Source: Oceanobacillus luteolus
Lineage (GTDB): Bacteria > Bacillota > Bacilli > Bacillales > Amphibacillaceae
DNA length: 64,000 nucleotides
NCBI RefSeq assembly: GCF_023715655.1
Contig: NZ_JAMBON010000014.1
Span: forward strand, 1 to 64,000
Reading direction: 5' to 3'
Under the pieces are notes generated by a model, which searched no databases, was not told the origin of the DNA, and was given only the letters and a program-made list of their open reading frames with translations. Position numbers and translations under genes: made by a program. Of this stretch, positions 8,796 through 16,262 are shown piece after piece. Position 1 is the stretch's first letter, and each line of letters opens with the position of its first letter.

Positions 8796-8820
8796 GTATA
8801 GTTGTATAGACAACCATACT
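8795..8820. promoter_or_regulatory. NagR/GntR-type operator upstream of nagP
   Basis: A 26-bp near-perfect palindrome: AGTAT and ATACT outer arms, GTTGT and ACAAC inner arms, and a central TATAG-like core. It includes an exact TGTATAGACA. It sits immediately after the SIS gene stop and 190 bases before nagP, so nagP probably has its own regulated promoter. Confidence 0.6.
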
Positions 8821-8921
8821 TAGCATCTGGTAAAATAGAATTAGCAAGTTACCTCGTTTAATAGCTGCCAAATCTGTTTACACGGACAGAAAGGAGGGAG
8901 CCTGGATTTTTATTGGTGATT

Positions 8922-8935
8922 TGGTAGCGCTATCA
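8922..8935. promoter_or_regulatory. Candidate CcpA cre site in the nagP leader
   Basis: TGGTAGCGCTATCA matches the catabolite-responsive element pattern TGNAANCGNWNNCA except at one position and is itself nearly palindromic. It lies 75 bases before the nagP start, where a CcpA roadblock would give glucose repression. This is inferred by motif only. Confidence 0.45.
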
Positions 8936-9009
8936 TATAGTTGTATATCATCATCAGACAAGTTGCTTGCTGCGATATCATCAAATTTTTTAAAAAAAGG
9001 ATGATTATT

Positions 9010-10464
9010 ATGTTGAAGTATTTACAAAATCTTGGTCGGTCACTAATGCTCCCTGTAGCAGTTTTGCCAGCAGCAGCAGTCCTCTTGGGGATTGGCTACT
9101 GGATCGACCATGATGGGTGGGGCTCCGAAAACGTTGCTGCGGCTTTCCTTATTGCAGCCGGAGGCTCGATACTTGATTTCCTTCCTGCGATATTTGCAGT
9201 TGGGGTAGCAGTTGGAATGTCAAAAGAAAGAGACGGTGCCGCCGCGCTTGCTGGTCTCGTTGGTTATTTAGTTATAACTAACATGCTTTCTGTTGATAAA
9301 ATGGCAATGTTCCAAGGAATTGAAGCGGATAGTGTCAATGCAGCGTTTGCTAATATTGAAAACGTTTTTGTCGGAATTATTTCTGGTCTTATTGCTGCAG
9401 CGATGTACAACCGCTTTAGTAAAACAAAGCTTCCGGATGCGCTCGCTTTCTTCAGTGGAAGAAGGAGTGTGCCAATTGTGACGGCAGCTGTCATGCTTGT
9501 CATTTCATTATTAATGATGGTTGTATGGCCTATTGCTTATAGTGGGTTAGTTTCCTTCGGTACAGCGATTAGTAATATGGGTTCTGTTGGGGCTGGGCTT
9601 TACGGGTTTTTCAACCGATTGCTGATTCCAACTGGGCTGCATCATGCGCTGAACTCTGTGTTTTGGTTTGACGTAGCTGGAATTAATGATATTGCTAATT
9701 TCTGGTCTGGTAATGGGGAAAAAGGTGTTACCGGTATGTACCAAGCTGGGTTTTTCCCAATCATGATGTTCGGATTGCCGGCAGCTTGCTTAGCAATGTA
9801 CCATACTGCGAAAAGCAAAAGAAGAAAACAAGCGGCTTCCTTACTCATGGCAGCAGCATTCGCTTCTTTCTTAACCGGTGTAACCGAGCCGATTGAATTC
9901 TCCTTCATGTTCTTAGCACCATTCCTTTATGTTGTGCATGCTGCATTAACGGGATTATCCCTGTTCATTGCTTCTACCTTTGGCTGGACAGCGGGCTTTG
10001 GTTTTAGTGCAGGATTTATCGACTTTTTCCTAAGTTCACGCTTGCCGCTAGCGAATATGCCGCTCATGCTCGTCGTGCAAGGACTTGGATTTGCGGTGGT
10101 TTATTACTTCCTGTTCCGTTTCTTGATCGTTAAATTCGATATGAAAACGCCAGGACGTGAAGATGATGAGGAGGTAGTGGCAGCAGCAAGTCAATCTGGT
10201 TCCGCATCGGATGATCGTTTTGCCGTCATGGCTCGTGAAATCTATGCTGGACTTGGTGGGGATGATAACGTGTTATCTGTGGATAACTGTGCAACCCGAT
10301 TAAGATTGGAAGTAAAAGATGCTGAACTAGTAGACCAAGCAAAAATTAAAGCGACAGGTGTACCAGGAGTAAACGTCATTGGAAAAAATAATGTCCAAGT
10401 CATCGTAGGTACACAAGTGCAAGCAGTTGCGGATGAAGTGAAGAAAATTAGAAAAGAAAACTAA
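9010..10464 (+). CDS. nagP: PTS N-acetylglucosamine-type EIICB permease (NagP-like)
   Basis: A 484-residue fused IIC-IIB transporter. The IIC domain has about ten membrane helices with the family motifs IPTGLHHALNSVFWFDVAG and TGVTEPIEFSFMFL. The IIB domain follows the linker KTPGRED and carries the phosphocysteine C427 in DNCATRLRLEVKD. It imports and phosphorylates N-acetylglucosamine or a close relative. It lacks a IIA domain, which the gene at 7565 supplies. ATG 9010 has AAAAGG nine bases upstream; ATG 9001 abuts that box. The leader carries an operator and a cre-like site. Confidence 0.88.
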   Translation: MLKYLQNLGRSLMLPVAVLPAAAVLLGIGYWIDHDGWGSENVAAAFLIAAGGSILDFLPAIFAVGVAVGMSKERDGAAALAGLVGYLVITNMLSVDKMAMFQGIEADSVNAAFANIENVFVGIISGLIAAAMYNRFSKTKLPDALAFFSGRRSVPIVTAAVMLVISLLMMVVWPIAYSGLVSFGTAISNMGSVGAGLYGFFNRLLIPTGLHHALNSVFWFDVAGINDIANFWSGNGEKGVTGMYQAGFFPIMMFGLPAACLAMYHTAKSKRRKQAASLLMAAAFASFLTGVTEPIEFSFMFLAPFLYVVHAALTGLSLFIASTFGWTAGFGFSAGFIDFFLSSRLPLANMPLMLVVQGLGFAVVYYFLFRFLIVKFDMKTPGREDDEEVVAAASQSGSASDDRFAVMAREIYAGLGGDDNVLSVDNCATRLRLEVKDAELVDQAKIKATGVPGVNVIGKNNVQVIVGTQVQAVADEVKKIRKEN

Positions 10465-10470
10465 TCATAG

Positions 10471-10503
10471 AGGCTAGCATTCTGCTTTTTAGAATACTAG
10501 CCT
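10471..10503 (+). terminator. Hairpin after nagP
   Basis: Thirteen-base arms with one mismatch (AGGCTAGCATTCT and AGAATACTAGCCT) surround a 7-base loop, followed by TTCTT. It could terminate or attenuate transcription into the next gene, whose start is 20 bases downstream. Confidence 0.6.
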
Positions 10504-10522
10504 TTCTTCCATGGAGGTGCAC

Positions 10523-11419
10523 ATGAAACGACTAATCAGCTCAACCGCATCCGATTTTGCAAACTTGGATAAGGACCAACTGTTACAATCGATTAAAGCA
10601 TCCGAGGGCCGTACGCTTATTGCCGAAGTCATGTGTCATGCTCAGCCGCTGTATCCAGGTATCACCAATGCGGAATATGCTGCGGCTTTTGGAGCGGATA
10701 TGATTTTGCTGAATGTGTTGGATGTGGAGAAACCGAGTATAGAGGGGTTGGAAATTGAGAATATAGAAGATAGCATTCAAACATTAAAGAAAATGATCGG
10801 CCGTCCAGTTGGAGTGAATCTGGAGCCGGTGGATTCTAGTGCAAGACGATTGGAAACGCTCGATGTATTGCCGGAAGGGAGACGGGCAACTGCCAAATCA
10901 TTAAGAAAGCTAAAAGCATTGGGGGCGGATTTTGTCTGCTTGACCGGCAACCCGAAAACAGGTGTGACGAATCAGGAGATTTTAGCATCGATTCAACTTG
11001 CGAAAGAAGCGGGATTGCTTATTATCGCCGGCAAGATGCATGGCGCGGGGATCGATGAGAAATTAACTGATAAAGAAACAGTGCGGAATTTTGTGGAGGC
11101 TGGAGCGGATATTGTCCTGCTGCCGGGAGTCGGAACAGTTCCGGGAACGACGTTAGAGAAAACAGCAAGTCTTGTGGAGGAAGTCCACTCTCTTGGAGCA
11201 ATGGCACTGACTTCAATCGGAACGAGCCAAGAGGGAGCAGAGAGGGAAACAATCCAGCAAATCGCGTTGTATAATAAAATGGCTGGTGCAGATGTGCATC
11301 ATATTGGTGATGCCGGCATGTATGGGATGGCTATTCCAGAGCGGATTATGGATTATTCCATAGCCATCCGCGGAAAAAGGCATACGTATTTTCGCATGGC
11401 ATCTTCCATTTTCCGCTGA
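10523..11419 (+). CDS. Barrel-like protein of unknown function in the amino-sugar locus
   Basis: A 298-residue cytoplasmic protein. Repeated strand-end motifs (AAFGADMILLNVLDVEKP, GVNLEPV, CLTGNPKTGVTNQEI, IIAGKMHGAGI, DIVLLPGVGTVPG, HHIGDAG) look like a TIM barrel with a phosphate-binding PGVGTVPG loop. It follows nagP directly, with GGAGGTG before ATG 10523, so a role in handling the imported phosphosugar is inferred. I cannot name the reaction; related proteins next to PTS genes are annotated inconsistently. An aldolase, epimerase or lyase are all possible. Confidence 0.6.
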   Translation: MKRLISSTASDFANLDKDQLLQSIKASEGRTLIAEVMCHAQPLYPGITNAEYAAAFGADMILLNVLDVEKPSIEGLEIENIEDSIQTLKKMIGRPVGVNLEPVDSSARRLETLDVLPEGRRATAKSLRKLKALGADFVCLTGNPKTGVTNQEILASIQLAKEAGLLIIAGKMHGAGIDEKLTDKETVRNFVEAGADIVLLPGVGTVPGTTLEKTASLVEEVHSLGAMALTSIGTSQEGAERETIQQIALYNKMAGADVHHIGDAGMYGMAIPERIMDYSIAIRGKRHTYFRMASSIFR

Positions 11420-11437
11420 TATGCAAAAGAGGAAGCG

Positions 11438-11611
11438 CCCGTTTAAGTACGGAGGTCTAGCAAGTCCGGTAGTCGTAGTGCTCGTCGTGTTGCAAGTTAA
11501 GTCAGTGAAGCGGCACTCGCAAAGCCACACGATGTAGTCCTTAGATGTAAATTCATGAAGAGAGTACATGCAGATGCTTCGCTGAAGCTGGACGTGGAAA
11601 AGATAAACGGG
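11438..11611. repeat. Possible degenerate intergenic repeat element
   Basis: The spacer begins with GAAGCGCCCGTTTA and ends with GCTGGACG and then TAAACGGG, so CCCGTTTA (11438-11445) and TAAACGGG (11604-11611) form terminal inverted repeats. It resembles decayed repeat elements I recall from Bacillales intergenic regions. No reading frame of substance is supported in it. Confidence 0.4.
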
Positions 11612-11630
11612 AGTACATTTACTCCCGTTT
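11605..11630. terminator. Bidirectional hairpin terminator overlapping the nagR-like stop codon
   Basis: AAACGGGAGT and ACTCCCGTTT arms flank an ACATTT loop. The minus-strand regulator stop codon (11619-11621) lies in the loop region, and the two flanking genes converge here. Confidence 0.65.
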
Positions 11631-12344
11631 CATTTGCAAATTGAATTTATATTTATCGGCCCGGTAAGCGGACTTTACATACTCGATCGGTGTATCGTCT
11701 TGAAGGAAGCTTGTGCGTTTCATTAAAAGAATCGGGTTACCTTTTTTGATGCGCAGTTGCTTGATTTCCTCTTCATTTGCGAGTGCCGCTTCAATGCTTT
11801 GCTTTCCATAGGCGATTTGCAGTTGCAAGTTATTTTCCAAGTGTTGATAAAAAGACGTGGAGATGTCTTGCTCTGTCATATCTCCAACTATTCTTTGTGG
11901 AGTGTAGACAGTTTCAAGGGCAACTGGTTCATCATTTGCCATCCGGATTCTTTTAATTTCATAGACAGCATCTTCTTCACTTATTTTTAAAATAGCTGCA
12001 ATTTGTTCGTTTCCTGTGATTGTTTGAAAGTGAAGTAATTTATTGGATGGGGTAAACCCGCGGTTTTTCATATCTTCACTGAAACTTGTCAGACCAGAGA
12101 GATCTTGTTCAAATTTCTGTTCAGCTATAAAGGTGCCTTTACCTTTTTGACGGTATAATAATCCTTCACTTACGAGGTTATTAATCGCTTGCCTTACAGT
12201 CATCCGGCTAATATTATACTTCTCAGTGAATTCACGTTCTGACGGTAAAATATCTCCCGGCTGTAGCTGTTCTGATTCAATGAATTGTCTAATTTGCAAT
12301 TCCAGCTGATAATAAATTGGAATCGGTGAATTTTTGTCAATCAT
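11619..12344 (-). CDS. nagR: GntR/HutC-family transcriptional regulator (NagR-like)
   Basis: A 241-residue HutC-subfamily GntR repressor. The winged helix is at residues 10-75 (LQPGDILPSEREFTEKYNISRMTVRQ) and the UTRA effector-binding domain occupies the rest (RMANDEPVALETVY). It is divergent from nagA across a 115-bp region carrying two operator-like sites. NagR/YvoA of B. subtilis responds to glucosamine-6-P or GlcNAc-6-P; the same is inferred here from context. The likely targets are the three TGTATAGACA sites at 7491, 8803 and 12413, and its own promoter. Confidence 0.8.
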   Translation of the reverse strand: MIDKNSPIPIYYQLELQIRQFIESEQLQPGDILPSEREFTEKYNISRMTVRQAINNLVSEGLLYRQKGKGTFIAEQKFEQDLSGLTSFSEDMKNRGFTPSNKLLHFQTITGNEQIAAILKISEEDAVYEIKRIRMANDEPVALETVYTPQRIVGDMTEQDISTSFYQHLENNLQLQIAYGKQSIEAALANEEEIKQLRIKKGNPILLMKRTSFLQDDTPIEYVKSAYRADKYKFNLQMKRE

Positions 12345-12374
12345 GTAACCCCGCCTTTTTTCATCTTACAACCA

Positions 12375-12430
12375 TTGTACCAAACAAAATTACACATGTA
12401 TAGATGTACTGATGTATAGACAAGTATGAG
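12375..12430 (+). promoter_or_regulatory. nagA promoter with overlapping NagR-type operators
   Basis: TTGTAC (12375-12380) and TATAGA (12399-12404) are 18 bases apart and form a plausible sigma-A promoter. A partial operator, TGTATAGATG, overlaps the -10, and a full core TGTATAGACA (12413-12422) lies just downstream within TACTGATGTATAGACAAGTA. A bound repressor would block initiation. Confidence 0.55.
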
Positions 12431-12459
12431 AACGACTTTGCTCGAAAGGATGAACAATC

Positions 12460-13632
12460 ATGAAAAAATCAGCACTTCTTATAAAAAACGCAACAATCTA
12501 CTTGGAAAATCAGGTTCTTAACCGAGCCAATCTCTATGTGGAAAACGGACAAATCAAGGAAATTATTGATGAAGGTGAACTGTCGAGTGAGATGTTGAAT
12601 GAGGCTCATATCATCGATGCAGAAAATCTAAACGTTATTCCAGGGTTCATCGACAGCCATATCCATGGAGCAAACGGCGCCGACGTGATGGACAGTACGC
12701 ACGAAGCATTACAGACGATGGCCCAATTTTTACCCAAGGAGGGTACTACTGCATTCCTTGCAACAACAATTACCCAATCTCCGGATAATATTGAGCAAGC
12801 ATTGACGAATATAGTAAGTTACGAGAATACACCTGGTCAAGCGGAAGTGGCTGGGGTACATCTTGAAGGTCCTTTTGTTGAGAAGTCAAAAGCGGGTGCG
12901 CAGCCGAAGGAATTCATCATGCAGCCGGATCTTCAACTCTTCAATGAGTGGCAGCGGCTCTCGGGAAATAATATTAGAACGATTACCCTTGCACCGGAGC
13001 ATGATACAGACGGTAGTTTTATTCAAGCTTTGAATGAATCGGGTGTCATCGTATCTGCTGGTCATACCGATGTTGGTTTCCATGAAATGAAGCAAGCGGT
13101 CAGGCATGGTGTTCGGCAATTGACGCACCTCTGTAATGCTATGAATGGCATCCACCACCGTGATGTTGGGGCAGTCGGTGCTGGATTTTTATTGAAAGAG
13201 TTATCTGCGGAACTCATCGCAGACGGCATCCATGTTACGAAAGAAATGCTTCAAATCATCTATAACCAGATGGGAAGTGATCGTCTAATTTTGATAACAG
13301 ATGCGATGCGGGCGAAAGGGCTTGAACCAGGTGACTATGAGCTCGGAGGCCAGCCGGTTGAAGTGACGGAGGATCGTGCTGTATTGGAAGATGGGACACT
13401 TGCAGGAAGTATTTTAACGATGGATGCAGCCGCCAAACTTATGCTTGAATTGGATGGCGTAGGTTGGCATGACATTATCCGGATGGCCTCGGTCAATCCA
13501 GCTAAACAGGTTGGCATGTTTGATCGGAAAGGCAGTATTGCAAAAGGTAAAGATGCGGATTTGGTTATTGTTGATGATGGTTTCAATATCAAATTTACGA
13601 TTTGTCGTGGCGTTATTGCTTATGAGGGTTGA
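12460..13632 (+). CDS. nagA: N-acetylglucosamine-6-phosphate deacetylase
   Basis: A complete 390-residue amidohydrolase. Metal and catalytic residues are visible: H67 and H69 in DSHIHG, E136 in HLEGPF, H202 in SAGHTD, H223 in LTHLCNAM and the catalytic D281 in ITDAM. It removes acetate from GlcNAc-6-P to give glucosamine-6-P in the cytoplasm, the first step after PTS import by the NagP-like permease. The usual partner nagB is not adjacent. GAAAGGATG precedes the ATG. Confidence 0.95.
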   Translation: MKKSALLIKNATIYLENQVLNRANLYVENGQIKEIIDEGELSSEMLNEAHIIDAENLNVIPGFIDSHIHGANGADVMDSTHEALQTMAQFLPKEGTTAFLATTITQSPDNIEQALTNIVSYENTPGQAEVAGVHLEGPFVEKSKAGAQPKEFIMQPDLQLFNEWQRLSGNNIRTITLAPEHDTDGSFIQALNESGVIVSAGHTDVGFHEMKQAVRHGVRQLTHLCNAMNGIHHRDVGAVGAGFLLKELSAELIADGIHVTKEMLQIIYNQMGSDRLILITDAMRAKGLEPGDYELGGQPVEVTEDRAVLEDGTLAGSILTMDAAAKLMLELDGVGWHDIIRMASVNPAKQVGMFDRKGSIAKGKDADLVIVDDGFNIKFTICRGVIAYEG

Positions 13633-13668
13633 TGGGTAAAAAATTAAACTCATCCAGGGGGGATGACA

Positions 13669-14058
13669 ATGCGTATGGGCATGCGTCTTGCTGAAATTGT
13701 TTTAGGTATTATTTTTCTTGGTGCCGGATTAAATGGATATCTCGTATTATTTGGTTTTGAACCACTGGCTCCCACCAGTCCGGCAGCAATGGAGTTTCTA
13801 GGCTCTGGTTACTTTCTTGCATTAGAAAAAGGCGTCGAAATTGTAGCGGGGATATTTTTGTTGATACGAAGGTATGTGCCATTGATGTTACTGATTTTAG
13901 CAGGAATTATCGTCAATATATTAGCTTTTCATATTTTTGTAGATGCTGATCTACTTCTCCTGGCAATCCTTATTACCGTTCTTGAAGGAGTATTACTATG
14001 GCACTATCGAGAGAGTTATAGAGGGTTACTGGAAAGCAGGCCTAAACACTTCCGTTGA
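13669..14058 (+). CDS. DoxX-like small membrane protein
   Basis: About 129 residues with four predicted membrane helices, and a GAGLNGYLVLFGF segment after the first helix, as in small DoxX-like proteins. Function is unknown. The box CAGGGGGG sits six bases before ATG 13669, so I prefer it to the in-frame ATG 13663. It lies 30 bp after nagA and may be read through from it, but the sequence suggests no amino-sugar role. Confidence 0.6.
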   Translation: MRMGMRLAEIVLGIIFLGAGLNGYLVLFGFEPLAPTSPAAMEFLGSGYFLALEKGVEIVAGIFLLIRRYVPLMLLILAGIIVNILAFHIFVDADLLLLAILITVLEGVLLWHYRESYRGLLESRPKHFR

Positions 14059-14170
14059 TGCTCTATATTCTCCACCAGCTTAATTTGTGGGATTATTCAT
14101 ATAATTATAATACAATAGATATAGAGACTATAGTATTGCAATATCCATCTATATTAGGAGGGGAATATTC

Positions 14171-15166
14171 GTGAAGAAAATTATCAATGATCCAAATTCA
14201 GCTGTACAGGATATGTTGGATGGCTTCGTCGCAGCATATCCAAATGATGTAAAACGTTTGCCTGGTACAACAGTCATTGCTAGAAAGGATGCCCCTGTTA
14301 CGAATAAGGTTGGAATTGTCAGTGGTGGAGGGAGTGGACATGAACCAGCACATGCAGGATATGTCGGTGAAGGGATGCTTGATGCGGCAGTAGCAGGTGA
14401 AGTGTTTACATCTCCAACTCCAGATCAAGTATTTGAAGGAATTAAAGCCGTTGATAATGGTGCTGGTGTGTTATTGGTCATTAAAAACTATACCGGTGAC
14501 ATCATGAATTTCGAGATGGCTGCTGAGCTTGCAGAAGCGGAAGGCATTAATGTGAAGCAAGTAGTTGTCAATGATGATGTTGCGGTGGAGGATAGTTCTT
14601 TTACAACCGGACGACGCGGGATAGCGGGTACAGTTTTCGTGCATAAGATTGCTGGAGCAAAGGCTGCACAAGGTGCCTCTTTAGAGGAAGTTCAAGCGGT
14701 GGCTGAGAAGACCATCCAAAATGTAAGGTCCATCGGGATGGCGCTCACGCCATGTATCGTGCCGGCTGCAGGAACGCCTAGTTTTGAACTAAAAGAAAAT
14801 GAAATGGAAATTGGCATTGGTATCCACGGAGAACCTGGAATTGAACGGAAAGAAATTACAACTGCTGATGAAATCGCTGTTGAACTCACTGAAAAGGTGA
14901 TTGCTGATTTAGGTCTGAAAAGTGGCGAGGAAGTTGCAGTGATGGTTAATGGGTTAGGTGGAACTCCAGAGATGGAGCTATTTATCGTAAATAAAAAAGT
15001 GAATCAATTACTATCTGATAAAGGAATTACCATTTATGATACATTCGTTGGAGAATATATGACTTCTCTGGAAATGGCCGGTTGTTCTGTAACGCTTTTA
15101 AGATTGGACCAAGAACTAAAAACCCTATTGGATGCTGAATCCAAAGCTCCAGCATTTCGTCGTTGA
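14171..15166 (+). CDS. dhaK: Dihydroxyacetone kinase subunit DhaK
   Basis: A 331-residue DhaK subunit. H219 in GIGIHGEPG is the histidine that binds dihydroxyacetone covalently as a hemiaminal, and the GGGSGHEPAHAGYVG motif is conserved. It is the substrate-binding part of the PTS-dependent kinase that makes dihydroxyacetone phosphate. The start is GTG 14171 after AGGAGGGGA. It heads the compact dhaKLM operon. A TATTGCAATA palindrome at 14134-14143 in the leader may be regulatory. Confidence 0.95.
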   Translation: MKKIINDPNSAVQDMLDGFVAAYPNDVKRLPGTTVIARKDAPVTNKVGIVSGGGSGHEPAHAGYVGEGMLDAAVAGEVFTSPTPDQVFEGIKAVDNGAGVLLVIKNYTGDIMNFEMAAELAEAEGINVKQVVVNDDVAVEDSSFTTGRRGIAGTVFVHKIAGAKAAQGASLEEVQAVAEKTIQNVRSIGMALTPCIVPAAGTPSFELKENEMEIGIGIHGEPGIERKEITTADEIAVELTEKVIADLGLKSGEEVAVMVNGLGGTPEMELFIVNKKVNQLLSDKGITIYDTFVGEYMTSLEMAGCSVTLLRLDQELKTLLDAESKAPAFRR

Positions 15167-15181
15167 AATGGAGGTGCAATG

Positions 15182-15802
15182 ATGAAATTAGATGTGGCTC
15201 ATATATTAGATTGGATGGAAAAGGCTAATGACAAAATACAACAAAATAAAACCTATTTAACATCTTTAGACCAAGCGATTGGCGATGGGGACCATGGAAT
15301 TAATATGGCTCGTGGATTCCAAGAAGTAATTGGAAAGATTTCAGCATCAGATTATAGCAATGTGTCTGACCTGTTAAAGGATATTTCTATGACTCTATTA
15401 TCAAAAGTCGGAGGCGCATCGGGCCCATTGTATGGGACAGCATTTTTGAAGATGTCCATGGCTTTAAAGGATAGTGATTCGGTTGATTATCCTCAATTCG
15501 TTCATGCGATGGAGGAAGCCCTTCAAGGAATAAAACAGCGGGGAAAGGCAGAAAAAGGAGAGAAGACACTTGTAGATGTTTGGGAGACATTACTGGAGCA
15601 ACTGAAGGAGCAAGATGACTTCGATTCTGTCAGATTTGAGGAAACGGCCAAGCTTGCTATGGAGTCAACGAAAGAACTTGAAGCTAAAAAAGGACGGGCT
15701 GCCTATTTGAGAGAACGTTCCATCGGGCATTTGGATCCGGGGTCGGTCTCCTCGTATTATATTTTTTCTTCTTTGTCTGATGTAGTGAAGGAGAGTGTTT
15801 GA
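15182..15802 (+). CDS. dhaL: Dihydroxyacetone kinase ADP-binding subunit DhaL
   Basis: A roughly 206-residue DhaL subunit, which holds the tightly bound ADP that DhaM rephosphorylates. The Mg-nucleotide motif AIGDGDHGINMARG and the glycine-rich VGGASGPLYGTAFL segment are present. GGAGGTG lies 12 bases after the dhaK stop; ATG 15182 gives better spacing than ATG 15179. It overlaps the dhaM start by four bases. Confidence 0.93.
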   Translation: MKLDVAHILDWMEKANDKIQQNKTYLTSLDQAIGDGDHGINMARGFQEVIGKISASDYSNVSDLLKDISMTLLSKVGGASGPLYGTAFLKMSMALKDSDSVDYPQFVHAMEEALQGIKQRGKAEKGEKTLVDVWETLLEQLKEQDDFDSVRFEETAKLAMESTKELEAKKGRAAYLRERSIGHLDPGSVSSYYIFSSLSDVVKESV

Positions 15803-16185
15803 ACGTTATGAGCAAGGTAGGGATTGTGCTCGTTTCCCACAGTTCTAAAGTGGTGGCAGGCATTAAAGATATCATCAGTCAAATGGTGCCGAATGTGTCT
15901 GTTGCACTTGCCGGTGGTACTGAAGAAGATTCCATCGGGACAAGCATTGATAAAATTCAACAGGCAGTCGAAGAAGTGTACAATGAACAAGGTGTGCTTA
16001 TTTTTTATGATATCGGCAGTGCGAAAATGAATGCGGAAATTGCTGTTGAAATAAGTGAACACGATAATTTGAAAGTGGTGGAAGCTCCTATATTGGAAGG
16101 TGCTTTTGTAGCAGCAGTGGAAGCAGGGATGGGAAAATCAATAGAAGAAGTGGTCAAGGCTGCTGAGAATGCAAGTCAGATATGA
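15799..16185 (+). CDS. dhaM: PTS-dependent dihydroxyacetone kinase phosphotransferase subunit DhaM
   Basis: A short 128-residue DhaM consisting only of the mannose-type IIA-like domain, with H14 in LVSHSSKV as the phosphorylation site. It passes phosphate from HPr to ADP on DhaL. TTG 15799 overlaps the dhaL stop and is preceded by AAGGAGAG at good spacing; ATG 15808 is an alternative. The HPr and EI-like domains found in E. coli DhaM are absent, as is normal in Firmicutes. Confidence 0.93.
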   Translation: MNVMSKVGIVLVSHSSKVVAGIKDIISQMVPNVSVALAGGTEEDSIGTSIDKIQQAVEEVYNEQGVLIFYDIGSAKMNAEIAVEISEHDNLKVVEAPILEGAFVAAVEAGMGKSIEEVVKAAENASQI

Positions 16186-16224
16186 GAAGCTCATTTCACT
16201 TTGAAAAGTAAGTTTAAACAATTT

Positions 16225-16259
16225 AAAAATCACACGCCCCCTGGGTACGTGTGATTTTT
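16225..16259. terminator. Bidirectional terminator between dhaM and the cDPGS-like gene
   Basis: Perfect 12-bp arms AAAAATCACACG and CGTGTGATTTTT surround an 11-base loop, with A and T tracts on both sides. It serves the two converging genes. Confidence 0.9.
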
Positions 16260-16262
16260 TAG

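Noticed and set aside
14134-14143. TATTGCAATA palindrome before dhaK as an operator
   Set aside because: Ten AT-rich bases of dyad symmetry are expected by chance here; no second copy or known binding protein supports it. It is mentioned only in the dhaK entry.
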